This document shows, one piece after another, positions 1-8,382 of a DNA stretch of 64,000 nucleotides; within the stretch, counting starts at the first letter, position 1, and the number at the start of each line of letters is the position of its first letter. This DNA is from Atlantibacter hermannii. GTDB taxonomy: Bacteria; Pseudomonadota; Gammaproteobacteria; Enterobacterales; Enterobacteriaceae. The position numbers and the translations under genes are program-made. The notes below the pieces were generated by a model. The model ran no database searches. It was not told the DNA's origin and worked only from the letters and a program-made list of their open reading frames with translations. Where the stretch lies: contig NZ_JAAATR010000017.1 in assembly GCF_009907385.1 (NCBI RefSeq), positions 40,687 through 104,686 on the forward strand, written 5' to 3'.

Positions 1-1
1 C

Positions 2-508
2 TGGCTCACGCCGCAGACTCGCGTTCTGGTGAATCCGGCAGGCAGTTTTGTGACTGGCGGGCCGGTAGGCGATTGCGGTCTCACGGGCCGTAAAATTATT
101 GTCGATACCTACGGCGGCGCTGCCTGCCACGGCGGCGGCGCGTTTTCCGGTAAAGACCCGTCGAAGGTCGATCGCTCCGCCGCTTACGCTGCTCGCTACG
201 TGGCGAAAAATATTGTCGCCGCCGGGCTTGCCTCACGCTGCGAGATCCAGCTGGGATGGGCCATCGGCCTGCCCCGCCCCGTTTCCGTCAGGATTAATAC
301 CTTCGGTACGCAAACCGTGTCCTCTGAGGCCTTGCAGCAAGGCGTTAACCGCCATTTCGACCTTAGCGTGTTCGGCATCATTTCCATGCTCGACCTGCTG
401 GTCCCCCGCTATCGTAAAACGGCCTGTTATGGCCACTTTGGTCGCGACAGCTTTCCGTGGGAAGCCACGGACAAAGCGGCGCAATTACGCGAAGACGTTG
501 GACGTTAA
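2..508 (+). CDS. S-adenosylmethionine synthetase paralogue, C-terminal part (gene starts outside the window)
   Basis: This is the last 168 residues of a MetK-family enzyme, which makes SAM from ATP and methionine. By alignment with remembered E. coli MetK the first visible residue corresponds to about residue 215. The active-site residues of this half are all present: Asp of GDCGLTGRK, the Arg-Lys pair of TGRK, and the lysines and Asp of SGKDPSKVD. The last 90 residues diverge strongly from housekeeping MetK (for example [13 protein letters not shown] where MetK has VSYAIGVAEPTSI), so this is a second, specialised copy. It stands 45 bp upstream of a microcompartment shell gene on the same strand. 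SAM synthetase genes are, as I recall, a typical part of GRM3 loci, where the enzyme would supply the SAM-consuming activase. Confidence 0.9.
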   Translation, partial: WLTPQTRVLVNPAGSFVTGGPVGDCGLTGRKIIVDTYGGAACHGGGAFSGKDPSKVDRSAAYAARYVAKNIVAAGLASRCEIQLGWAIGLPRPVSVRINTFGTQTVSSEALQQGVNRHFDLSVFGIISMLDLLVPRYRKTACYGHFGRDSFPWEATDKAAQLREDVGR

Positions 509-553
509 GCCGACGACGCGCAGCACAGTTGAATTTATCTACAGGAGAAGTGT

Positions 554-1099
554 ATGTCCGGGCAAAGTTTAGGCTTAATCGAAACCGTCGGAATGGCAGC
601 GGCGGTCGAAGCCGCCGATGCCGCCATGAAATCCGCTAACGTCAGCCTGGTGGGCTATGAGTTAACCAAAGGCGGTGGGATGGTTACCGTGAAGCTGGAA
701 GGTGAAGTCGGCGCGGTTAACGCGGCGGTAGCGGCAGCCATCAGCGCGGCAAGCCGGGTTGGCGACGTGTATGCCCACAAAGTTATCGCCCGCACCGCGC
801 AGCATATTGAGCATATTATTCACTCTGAAGAGACCGTCGGCGTTGCGCAGCCTGAACCTGAAACGCCTGCCGCACAACCCGCACCGCAGACGGAAGACGC
901 ACCTTCACAGGCAATTCCGGTGGTCAATCTGGATACGTCAACCAGCGCATCCTGCATGGATGCCGTCGATAACGCGCCCCAACCCGTAGCTCAGGAACAA
1001 CAACCTGAACCCAGCGCGGAAAACATTGAGCCGGCAAAACCTGACGCGCCACAGGAAGTGACGAAGAAAAGTCCCCGTCCCGGTGGCAAAAAAAGATAA
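554..1099 (+). CDS. BMC-domain microcompartment shell protein with long Pro/Glu-rich C-terminal tail
   Basis: The protein has 181 residues. Residues about 4-90 form one canonical BMC domain (hexameric shell tile; GLIETVGMAAAVEAADAAMK and VKLEGEVGAVNAAVAAA are typical). The following 90 residues are low-complexity, rich in Pro, Ala, Glu and Gln, and end in a basic stretch (KKSPRPGGKKR). PduK-type shell proteins also carry C-terminal extensions, but theirs has a Cys cluster that is absent here; the tail has one Cys. The start is supported by an AGGAG-type ribosome site about 7 bases upstream. It is the last gene of the plus-strand unit and is followed by a strong terminator. The tail may reach the lumen or cytosol side; its role is unknown. 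Confidence 0.88.
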   Translation: MSGQSLGLIETVGMAAAVEAADAAMKSANVSLVGYELTKGGGMVTVKLEGEVGAVNAAVAAAISAASRVGDVYAHKVIARTAQHIEHIIHSEETVGVAQPEPETPAAQPAPQTEDAPSQAIPVVNLDTSTSASCMDAVDNAPQPVAQEQQPEPSAENIEPAKPDAPQEVTKKSPRPGGKKR

Positions 1100-1117
1100 C
1101 TAAACCGCAATGATACC

Positions 1118-1152
1118 GCCGCGATAAATCTTCTTTTATCGCGGCTTTTTTT
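1118..1152 (+). terminator. Rho-independent terminator after the shell gene
   Basis: An 11-bp perfect stem (GCCGCGATAAA with its complement), a 6-base loop and a run of seven T follow the stop codon of the plus-strand shell gene by 18 bases. Confidence 0.9.
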
Positions 1153-1168
1153 ATGTCTGAGAAATAAC

Positions 1169-1196
1169 AAAAAGCCAGCAGGCATAACCTGCTGGC
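1169..1196 (-). terminator. Rho-independent terminator of the membrane protein gene
   Basis: On the minus strand a 9-bp stem (GCCAGCAGG with its complement), a 5-base loop and five T lie just after the membrane protein gene. With the plus-strand terminator next to it, the two converging transcripts are cleanly separated. Confidence 0.85.
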
Positions 1197-1212
1197 TTGT
1201 TACAAGGCAGGG

Positions 1213-2118
1213 TTAAAACAGGGGAACCAGGGTAAATAAACCAATAGTCGCCAGCAGGTTAATCGCCGTAGTCATAATGGCAATGGCCATCGCCGGCGGG
1301 TCAATATGGGTATCGCCGTGGATCAGGAAAATTCGCGACATCAGTTCGCCCAACAGCGCGCAAATTATCCCGACGATAGCTGCCCAAATCAGGCTACCCG
1401 ACAGTACCGCCACCAGCGCAGCAGGCAGCGCAATATGATGCGATACCGGAACCTGAGTGTTGAAATGCAGGAAAATCAGCGAGAATGCGGAAATGCCAAA
1501 CGCCAGCAGCGCGCCGTTACCGCCAAATTTCAGGCCTAAAAAGCCTGCCAGCAAGCCGATCCCCAGGCCCAGTACCGAGAGCTGCGGAATGCGGCTATGG
1601 TAAGGCATCCAGCACTTATCCTGCGGTGGATAACAGTGACGAATTCCCTGCTCCGGTTTGCCAAACAGACCCGTTTTGCCGAAAACCAGACGTGAGACCA
1701 CGCCAGAGATCACCACGGTCAGCGCTACGGTATCGGTCCAGGCATTGCCAGACGGGAAAGCCGGGATCTGGTTCAGCCCCCACGCGATGATGTAACCACC
1801 CGCGCCGAAAATCCCGCCTACCAGCAGCACATCATAAGCCGCCAGACCGCTCAGCCCAGCGGTGATATCACGCCCGGAACCCAACTTGCCTTTCTTCGCC
1901 GCATACGCTGTCGCCGCAACCCCAGCGGCAAAACCGCCGGTGTGCGGTCCAAACAGCCCAAACGGAAAAGAAATAAAGTCCGATGGCGCGCCGGTAATAA
2001 TTTGCACTACCGCCATGGCGATAACCAGAAGCCCCACGAATTCAAACGCCGCCAGCGCGCCGATAGCTGCGCCAAATATGCCGCCGCCGAAGGCAACTAA
2101 AATATCTAAGCTATTCAT
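1213..2118 (-). CDS. uncharacterised multi-pass inner-membrane protein of the microcompartment locus
   Basis: The protein has 301 residues and about eight hydrophobic segments rich in Gly and Ala. A polar loop near residues 148-172 contains KPEQGIRHCYPPQDKCW, with two Cys. I do not recognise a characterised family. The gene stands between the activase terminator and its own terminator, so it may have a separate promoter in the 105 bases upstream. Position in the locus suggests a transporter or exporter for the substrate or a product such as propionate, but this is inference from context only. Confidence 0.75.
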   Translation of the reverse strand: MNSLDILVAFGGGIFGAAIGALAAFEFVGLLVIAMAVVQIITGAPSDFISFPFGLFGPHTGGFAAGVAATAYAAKKGKLGSGRDITAGLSGLAAYDVLLVGGIFGAGGYIIAWGLNQIPAFPSGNAWTDTVALTVVISGVVSRLVFGKTGLFGKPEQGIRHCYPPQDKCWMPYHSRIPQLSVLGLGIGLLAGFLGLKFGGNGALLAFGISAFSLIFLHFNTQVPVSHHIALPAALVAVLSGSLIWAAIVGIICALLGELMSRIFLIHGDTHIDPPAMAIAIMTTAINLLATIGLFTLVPLF

Positions 2119-2223
2119 CCAGCTTACCTCTGTAATTGGATTGGATTAAATGAAATAACAAAATAAGAAATGCAGACTGGCTCCAGATTTTTATAATTAA
2201 AATAATATTCGTGCGTGACAAAT

Positions 2224-2249
2224 AAAAAAGCGCAGCAATTTTGCCGCGC
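2224..2249 (-). terminator. Rho-independent terminator after the activase gene
   Basis: On the minus strand a 9-bp stem with one G-T pair (GCGCGGCAA against TTGCTGCGC) and six T follow the stop codon of the activase gene by 17 bases. It marks the probable end of the main microcompartment operon. Confidence 0.8.
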
Positions 2250-2266
2250 TCTTATAACACCATTAA

Positions 2267-3184
2267 TTAACCGCCGATATGGCAGTTGAAGCCTAAGGAT
2301 TCAACCGTTGCTTTCAGGGTTGCCATTTTAGACTCTTCAATACTTTTGGCATCGCCCATTGGATACTGGCGGCCCAGCAAGTTATATTTGTTTTCACCAA
2401 AGCTATGATAAGGCAATAAATGAATGGTATCGACGTTCTGCATCAGGCGGGCGAATTCCGCGATATGATGAATTTCCTGCGGATTGTCATTCACGCCGGG
2501 GATCACCGGAATACGCACCACCACTTTGGTTAAAAAGGATATACGTAACAGGTTCTCCAGAATCACGCTGTTATTCACACCGGTGTTGCGCTCATGGATC
2601 TCCGGATCGATGGCTTTGATATCGGTCAGCGCCAGATCGACATAGGGAAATACCTCATCAATCACCGCTTTGGTGGTAAAGCCGGTCGTTTCAATGGCGG
2701 TATGCCAGCCTTTGGCTTTACAGGCTTTCAGCAGCTCGCGGGCAAATTCCGGCTGCGCCAGCGGCTCACCGCCGGACAGGGTAATTCCGCCGCCTGAGCG
2801 ACGGTATAAATTCTCTTCTTTTTCCAGTTCGCGCATCACTGCGGTTACCGACATACGCTTGCCCTTCATTTCCAGCGCACGGGTCGGACAAACTTCAGTA
2901 CATTTGCCGCACTGAATACAACGGTCGCGATCGATAAACCAGGGATTGCTGGTTGAAAGGGCCTGTTGGGGACACGTTTCAATACATTTCCCACAGCGGA
3001 TGCAATCATTCTTTTTAAATAATAACTCTGGCTGTGGACGTTGTGATTCAGGATTACTACACCATTTGCAGGACAGCGGGCAACCTTTAAAAAAAGGAAT
3101 GGTGCGAATGCCTGGGCCATCATGCAAAGAATAGCGTTGAATATTAAAGATGACGCCTTCGGTTTCGTACTCAACTTTATTCAT
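2267..3184 (-). CDS. glycyl radical enzyme activase (radical SAM)
   Basis: The 305-residue protein is a PflA-type activating enzyme. It uses SAM and a [4Fe-4S] cluster to abstract hydrogen from the conserved glycine of the partner enzyme. The radical-SAM motif CxxxCxxC is in KGCPLSCKWCSNPE near residue 38. Two ferredoxin-type cluster motifs follow in an inserted domain (CIRCGKCIETCP near 60, CIQCGKCTEVCP near 90), and the SAM-binding GGE motif is in LSGGEPLAQPE. This two-ferredoxin layout is usual for activases of diol and choline-type glycyl radical enzymes and differs from short PflA. It lies 107 bp downstream of its substrate enzyme, separated by a strong hairpin. Confidence 0.96.
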   Translation of the reverse strand: MNKVEYETEGVIFNIQRYSLHDGPGIRTIPFFKGCPLSCKWCSNPESQRPQPELLFKKNDCIRCGKCIETCPQQALSTSNPWFIDRDRCIQCGKCTEVCPTRALEMKGKRMSVTAVMRELEKEENLYRRSGGGITLSGGEPLAQPEFARELLKACKAKGWHTAIETTGFTTKAVIDEVFPYVDLALTDIKAIDPEIHERNTGVNNSVILENLLRISFLTKVVVRIPVIPGVNDNPQEIHHIAEFARLMQNVDTIHLLPYHSFGENKYNLLGRQYPMGDAKSIEESKMATLKATVESLGFNCHIGG

Positions 3185-3256
3185 AACATCACTCTATATT
3201 TGCCAGATGAATTACCTTTTCAGGTAAAAATAAAAACCAGAAGTCGTGGGGAAGTA

Positions 3257-3284
3257 ACGGGCTATATATTGCTATATAGCCCGT
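3257..3284 (-). other. intercistronic 12-bp perfect hairpin between dehydratase and activase genes
   Basis: ACGGGCTATATA, a 4-base loop and the exact complement form a stable hairpin 7 bases after the dehydratase stop codon. No T run follows in the minus direction, so it is not a standard terminator. It probably stabilises the 3' end of the dehydratase message or reduces read-through, which would give much enzyme and little activase. Confidence 0.7.
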
Positions 3285-3291
3285 TTGGTAT

Positions 3292-5844
3292 TTACGACAG
3301 TTGTTGCTCAGTACGGCTGATGATGTCGTCCTGAACTTCTTTTGCCAGAACGACCCACTGGGCGCTGTAGCCCGCGACGCGTACCACCAGATCCTGATGT
3401 TGCTCAGGATTTTTCTGGGCTTCGATCAGGGTATTACGGTCGATAACGTTAAACTGAACGTGCATCCCTTTCTTATCGAAGTAGTTACGCACCAGGCCGC
3501 TGAAGTTACGCAGACCGTTCTCGCCAGCCAAAGAGGACGGCAGGAATTTCTGGTTATAGAGCGTACCGTTGGAGGCGATAAAGTGGTCCAGCTTGGCAAC
3601 CGAGTTGGCTGCGGCGGTTGGGCCAAGGGTGTCTTTACCCTGACGTGGAGATACGCCATCCGCCAGCGGTTCTTTCGCCAGACGGCCATCCGGCAGCGCG
3701 GCAACGTCTTTCCCAAACAGCACGTTCGCAGACACCGGGTAGATACCGGCCTGGAACTGACCGCCACGCGGGTTGGTGTATTTCTCAACTTCCTGGCAGT
3801 AGATCAGCGCACATTTACGCGCCACTAAATCCACGTCATCAATGTCGTTACCAAAGCACGGCGTATTCTCCAGAATACGGCGGATCTCTTCATGACGGGA
3901 CATCGTACCGGATTGCACCGGTGCCGCGTTGCCGGAGGTCAGTTGGCGATATACTTCGTTTTTAATCGCCGCCGGATCCAGCGCGCCGTGTTGTTCAATG
4001 ATGCGTTTCACGACATCGTAGATATCCTGCTCGTTCAGCGAGGATTTCGCTGCCGGGGTGTGCGGGTTCGCGCCGACCGGATAACCAAAGTTGGCATCCA
4101 GCGCGCTTTTCAGCTCGCTCAGTGACAGTTTACGATCTTCGAATACCTGTTTCTGAATCGCGTAGACGGAGTCCCCGGTGTCGGCTACGCCGAATGCCTG
4201 CGGCCCGGTAAAGTTGTAAATCGCCCCGCCTTCCTGGAGGGATTTACCGCGACCGATACAGTCGTCGACCAGTGCAGACAGGAACGGCAGCGGGCAGCGT
4301 TCACCGTGGGCGATATCCACGCTGTTACAGGCTTCAACCAGTTGATGAACAAAGTGCGCCATCTGTTTCTGGAACGCAGTGTAGAAGTCGTCCATGCTGG
4401 TGTACTGAGTCAGTTCGCCCGTTACCGGACCCAGCTGTTTGTTGCCGACGCGACCGTTGTTCAGGGTAATTTCCAGCACTTTTGCGACGTTAAAGAACGC
4501 GGCGTCATGCCAGCCCTCGGTGCGGTGCGGCGCCTGCGGTTCTACACAACCGATGATGCAGTAATCACGCGCATCACGCAGCGAAACGCCACGGTTTTGC
4601 AGCGCCGGAATGATCACTTCATCGTTGTACATCGCCGGAACGCCCAGGCCCATACGCACCAGTTCGCAAGCGCGATACAGGAACGCATCCGGGGTGCCCT
4701 GCCATACGCGGATGGAGAAAGACGGCTGCGGCAGACGCACGTGCGCGGTCGCTTCCATACACATGTAGCTCAGGTCGTTGGTGGCGTCGCGGCCGTCTTC
4801 AGTCTGGCCGCCGCAGCACAGGTTCTGGAACACCGCATAACCGGCAAACGCCTGGGCGGACACTTCGTCACGGGTTTTGTTGATGTCGTTAAGCTTGATC
4901 CAGCAGCAATCCACCAGCTCCTGCGCGAATTCGCGTGAAATAGATTTGTCCGCCGCCAGGTACGGATACATATACTGGTCGAAACGGCCCGGGGAGATAG
5001 AGTGACCGCTGGATTCGATCTGCAGCATGCTCTGGATGAACCAGAAAGTCTGGCACGCTTCCCAGAAGGTGGTCGCACCGTATTCCGGTACGCGGGTACA
5101 GTTCTGAGCGATTTGCTCCAGTTCGCGTTTACGGGTCGGGTTAGTTTCCTGCTGCGCCAGGCGGGACGCTTCTTCCGCGTAGCGATGGGCGAAGCGGATC
5201 GCCGCGTTGTAGCTGATCAGCACCGCATTATAGAACTGCTCTTTCTTGATATAGCCCGGCTCGGTGCGATCTAACGCTTCCAGCGCGCGGCTGACTTCAT
5301 TGATGATGCCGCGGAAACCGATTTTCAGCACCTTACCGTAGTCAACGCTGACATGACCGACGCCGCCGAAGAAGTAGTTGCCGACGGTGAAAACGCCGCT
5401 CGCCATACTCTCTTTGGTGCCTTCAGACATGTAAGACGCCGCCAGAGAACTGGTGGTTTTACCCGGCCAGTATTTAAACGCCTCATGCAGATCCTGAGCG
5501 GTCTTTTTTGGGATAATGAACGGGTCGGCGATACGGTGCTCCATCGTCTCGAACTCTTTTTCCACCCAGTCGTAGGAGAATTCAGGGCAGATTTCAGTCG
5601 AGCGAGGATTAATGGTTACCGCGCCAACGATTAATTCATCCGGGCGAATCGTCACCGGTAATTGATTAAAGATTTTTTCAACGACTTTTGCACGGCGCAT
5701 AATCGCCGGCAGCTGTTCTGTTTCTTTATATGCTTCGGTTGCCAGCACTGCGCGCTCTGATTCCACATACGGCTTCGCCGTCAGGATCATATTTTTCAGT
5801 CTTACAACACGGTCAGTCGGATTAGAAAAGCCTTTCTCTAACAT
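3292..5844 (-). CDS. glycyl radical diol dehydratase (probable 1,2-propanediol dehydratase, GRM3 type)
   Basis: The 850-residue protein is a glycyl radical enzyme, probably dehydrating 1,2-propanediol to propionaldehyde without B12. Residues known in Clostridium butyricum glycerol dehydratase occur at identical numbers: His164, His281, Ser282, Cys433 (thiyl radical, in IGCVEPQ), Glu435 and Asp447. The glycyl radical is Gly825 in RVAGY. Choline lyase CutC has a different substrate pocket sequence after GCVEP, so that reading is unlikely. Between residues about 588 and 649 there is an insertion of about 62 residues relative to glycerol dehydratase, with a flexible linker, a predicted amphipathic helix (DIYDVVKRIIEQ) and a second linker; it resembles an internal encapsulation peptide. 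The downstream neighbour is its activase. Confidence 0.93.
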   Translation of the reverse strand: MLEKGFSNPTDRVVRLKNMILTAKPYVESERAVLATEAYKETEQLPAIMRRAKVVEKIFNQLPVTIRPDELIVGAVTINPRSTEICPEFSYDWVEKEFETMEHRIADPFIIPKKTAQDLHEAFKYWPGKTTSSLAASYMSEGTKESMASGVFTVGNYFFGGVGHVSVDYGKVLKIGFRGIINEVSRALEALDRTEPGYIKKEQFYNAVLISYNAAIRFAHRYAEEASRLAQQETNPTRKRELEQIAQNCTRVPEYGATTFWEACQTFWFIQSMLQIESSGHSISPGRFDQYMYPYLAADKSISREFAQELVDCCWIKLNDINKTRDEVSAQAFAGYAVFQNLCCGGQTEDGRDATNDLSYMCMEATAHVRLPQPSFSIRVWQGTPDAFLYRACELVRMGLGVPAMYNDEVIIPALQNRGVSLRDARDYCIIGCVEPQAPHRTEGWHDAAFFNVAKVLEITLNNGRVGNKQLGPVTGELTQYTSMDDFYTAFQKQMAHFVHQLVEACNSVDIAHGERCPLPFLSALVDDCIGRGKSLQEGGAIYNFTGPQAFGVADTGDSVYAIQKQVFEDRKLSLSELKSALDANFGYPVGANPHTPAAKSSLNEQDIYDVVKRIIEQHGALDPAAIKNEVYRQLTSGNAAPVQSGTMSRHEEIRRILENTPCFGNDIDDVDLVARKCALIYCQEVEKYTNPRGGQFQAGIYPVSANVLFGKDVAALPDGRLAKEPLADGVSPRQGKDTLGPTAAANSVAKLDHFIASNGTLYNQKFLPSSLAGENGLRNFSGLVRNYFDKKGMHVQFNVIDRNTLIEAQKNPEQHQDLVVRVAGYSAQWVVLAKEVQDDIISRTEQQLS

Positions 5845-5892
5845 ATAAAACTCCCGAATATATTTTGTTAACCTTGCGGCGATGCCGGGGTA

Positions 5893-6468
5893 TTAATGAA
5901 TAATGCTGGTGCCTGTCTGAGTAATAAAGTGACGTAATATTGCCGGATGCCCCATCCAGGTGGTCGCAGTAATTAAATTACCGTCCACCACGGCCTCATC
6001 ATCTGCGGCAGTGACCCACAGGCCGCCTGCCATCTCCACCTCGGGCTTCACCGTGAAATATCCTGTCAGTGTCCTGCCTTTTAATACCCCCGCAGCGGCC
6101 AGAATTTGTGGACCATGACAAATTGCAGCAACAGGTAATGAAAAGTTCATTGCATAATGCACAATATTCAGAACCGATTTATTTAATCGCAGGTATTCTG
6201 ATGAACGCCCGCCTGAAATATAAATGCCGCAATACTCCTGTAACCTTATTTCATCAAATGATGCGGTTAATCTGAAAAGATGTCCGGGTTTTTCGGTATA
6301 CGTCTGATCACCTTCAAAATCATGAATCGCGGTTTTAATAAACTCGCCGGTTCGTTTACCCGGACACACAACATCCACTCTGAAACCTAACATGCTTAAT
6401 GCCTGCCATGGCACCATGACTTCATAGTCTTCAGAGAAATCGCCTGCGATAAGTAATACCTTTTTCAT
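5893..6468 (-). CDS. PfpI/DJ-1 family protein
   Basis: The 191-residue protein belongs to the DJ-1/PfpI superfamily: Rossmann-like start KKVLLIAGDFSEDYE and the nucleophile elbow AICHGP with the reactive Cys near residue 106. The start at 6468 fits the family and has a GAGAG ribosome site; a longer open frame upstream is only an overlap into the next gene. Members act as glyoxalases, deglycases or amidotransferase-like hydrolases. Here it sits between a shell gene and the dehydratase, so repair or removal of aldehyde-modified molecules is a reasonable guess, not shown by the sequence. Confidence 0.85.
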   Translation of the reverse strand: MKKVLLIAGDFSEDYEVMVPWQALSMLGFRVDVVCPGKRTGEFIKTAIHDFEGDQTYTEKPGHLFRLTASFDEIRLQEYCGIYISGGRSSEYLRLNKSVLNIVHYAMNFSLPVAAICHGPQILAAAGVLKGRTLTGYFTVKPEVEMAGGLWVTAADDEAVVDGNLITATTWMGHPAILRHFITQTGTSIIH

Positions 6469-6478
6469 AAGCGAACTC

Positions 6479-6778
6479 TCAAAACGGGTTGTCGTCTTCC
6501 TCAATGATTCGCATGGCTTCATGCACCGCCGCGACTTCGCCAAAAATGGCCAGGGTGGTGATGTGCTGAGGGCAACTGCCAAAGATTTCCGATACCACCA
6601 CATTGGCGCTTTTGCTGGCTACGTCGGCATAAAAATAGAGATCCGGAACCGGCAGCATTAATAATCCGATGGCGTCGATGCGAATCAAATCCAGACGCGA
6701 ACGAAACTCCCCTGGCATACGCCGTTTCAACATGGCCAAAATATCCGGGGTCGGCGCGTTTATGATTCGTTTTTTCAT
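6479..6778 (-). CDS. short circularly permuted BMC shell protein (PduU/EutS-like)
   Basis: The protein has 99 residues. The segment DAIGLLMLPVPDLYFYADVA and the final AIFGEVAAVHEAMRII follow the strand-helix order of PduU/EutS proteins, which are circularly permuted hexameric shell tiles. The N-terminal part RIINAPTPDILAMLKRRMPG matches the PduU/EutS start only loosely and lacks the GKQVTLAHLIA motif, so the central beta-barrel plug may be altered. It lies between the PduP and PfpI-like genes with short spacings. A plain BMC tile is the alternative. Confidence 0.75.
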   Translation of the reverse strand: MKKRIINAPTPDILAMLKRRMPGEFRSRLDLIRIDAIGLLMLPVPDLYFYADVASKSANVVVSEIFGSCPQHITTLAIFGEVAAVHEAMRIIEEDDNPF

Positions 6779-6801
6779 CTTTGAGTTACCCTTCGCGATG
6801 G

Positions 6802-8322
6802 TTAGCGAATATTCAGCGCTTCAACCATTACGCAGCGACGGTGGCGTGCAAACGCGCGCGCTGACGTAAGCCCTTCACCGGTCGGTCCGGCAATCGTAAA
6901 GGTGGCATGCCCTTCGCCACCCACCCCGATCCCCGCATACGAGGGACCATTTTTAACAAAGATGGTGGTCTGGATCAGGCGCGCCATTTTGGTCAGTTTT
7001 TCGACGTTGGTGGAGTGCATCATCGCGGTATGGCGATTGCCGTGCTCCACTTTCACCGCCAGCTCAATGGCTTCATCAACGTTGTCGACGCGTACCACCG
7101 GCAGGACCGGCATCATCAGTTCATGCACCACAAACGGATGGGTTTTCTCGGTCTCGATTAAGATGACTTTGATGTCGTCGCCAACCGTAATCCCAAGCTT
7201 TTGCAGGATGTAGCGCGCATCTTTGCCGACAAAGGCGGTATTCGGCCCGGTGCCTTTTTCGTTAAGCACCAGCGATTGCAACTGCTGAATCAGTTTCTTG
7301 TCGCACAGCAGATAGGCACCGCTTTTTTTCATGCAATGAATCAGGTAGTCCGCGACCTGGTTCACCACGATCACTTCTTTTTCCGCCACGCACGGCAGGT
7401 TGTTGTCAAAGCTACAGCCTTTGATGATGTCGCGGGCCGCTTTTTCGATATCCGCCGTTTCGTCTACCACCGCTGGCGGGTTGCCAGCGCCTGCGCCAAT
7501 CGCTTTCTTACCGGATGACATCACGGTTTTTACGATAGCCGGGCCGCCGGTCGCTACCAGCATATTGATACGCGGGTCGTTGATCAGGGCGTTGGTGTTG
7601 TCGATAGACGGTTTGGTCACCGTGACTACCATGTTCGCCGGGGCACCCAACTGAGCAAGCTTGTTGTTAATCAGCGCCACCGCGTACAGCGAGACTTTGC
7701 GCGAACGCGGATGCGGACTGAACACCACGGTGTTGCCTGCCGCCAGCATGCCGATGCTGTTGTTGATAATGGTTTCGGTCGGGTTAGTGGTTGGCGTAAT
7801 TGACCCAATCACCCCGAACGCGGAGTACTCGATCAACGTTAAACCACCGTCTCCGGTAACCGCACTGGTGGCCAGATCTTCAAGACCTGGCGTTTTCAGC
7901 GCTGCGACGCGGTTTTTGATCAGCTTGTCCTCGTAGTTCCCCATGCCGGTCTCTTCCACCGCCATACGGGAAATAGCGCTCAGCACATCTTCCTGCAGGA
8001 AAACGTCGCGAATGCCATTGATAAACGAAGCACGGTCTTGCATAGAACAGTGGCGATACTGCACCTGCGCCAGGACTGCGGCGGAGATCGCCTCATCCAT
8101 GGTCTCGAACGCGCCTGTTCCGGCGTTCGCTACCTGAGAGGTTGCACAGGCGGCGCGCCCGGAGGACTGCTGCGCCAGCGCCTTAGCGACGATTTCATCC
8201 AGGCCTTCAACTCGCGCCGTTTCTGACGTGGCGGGAGCCGCTGCCGGAACCGCATCCGGTGTTGCTTTGGTGAATTTGCTCAGAATGGTCGAGACAGCCT
8301 GAGCGATTTCAATATCATTCAT
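6802..8322 (-). CDS. CoA-acylating propionaldehyde dehydrogenase (PduP-like)
   Basis: The 506-residue protein converts propionaldehyde, CoA and NAD to propionyl-CoA inside the compartment. The catalytic Cys is in SFDNNLPCVAEK. The first 18 residues (MNDIEIAQAVSTILSKF) form an amphipathic helix followed by an Ala/Pro linker, a classic encapsulation peptide that targets cargo to the shell. Length agrees with PduP/EutE plus this extension. It is the step between the dehydratase and PduL. Confidence 0.95.
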   Translation of the reverse strand: MNDIEIAQAVSTILSKFTKATPDAVPAAAPATSETARVEGLDEIVAKALAQQSSGRAACATSQVANAGTGAFETMDEAISAAVLAQVQYRHCSMQDRASFINGIRDVFLQEDVLSAISRMAVEETGMGNYEDKLIKNRVAALKTPGLEDLATSAVTGDGGLTLIEYSAFGVIGSITPTTNPTETIINNSIGMLAAGNTVVFSPHPRSRKVSLYAVALINNKLAQLGAPANMVVTVTKPSIDNTNALINDPRINMLVATGGPAIVKTVMSSGKKAIGAGAGNPPAVVDETADIEKAARDIIKGCSFDNNLPCVAEKEVIVVNQVADYLIHCMKKSGAYLLCDKKLIQQLQSLVLNEKGTGPNTAFVGKDARYILQKLGITVGDDIKVILIETEKTHPFVVHELMMPVLPVVRVDNVDEAIELAVKVEHGNRHTAMMHSTNVEKLTKMARLIQTTIFVKNGPSYAGIGVGGEGHATFTIAGPTGEGLTSARAFARHRRCVMVEALNIR

Positions 8323-8382
8323 CTTTAAATTCCTTACTACTCTTTCTCTGCCGACCGCGTCGCGCGCGTCGTCACCCGATGC

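Noticed and set aside
3292..5844. Choline trimethylamine-lyase (CutC) identity for the glycyl radical enzyme
   Set aside because: The sequence after GCVEPQ and the residues at 164, 281-282 and 447 follow diol dehydratases.
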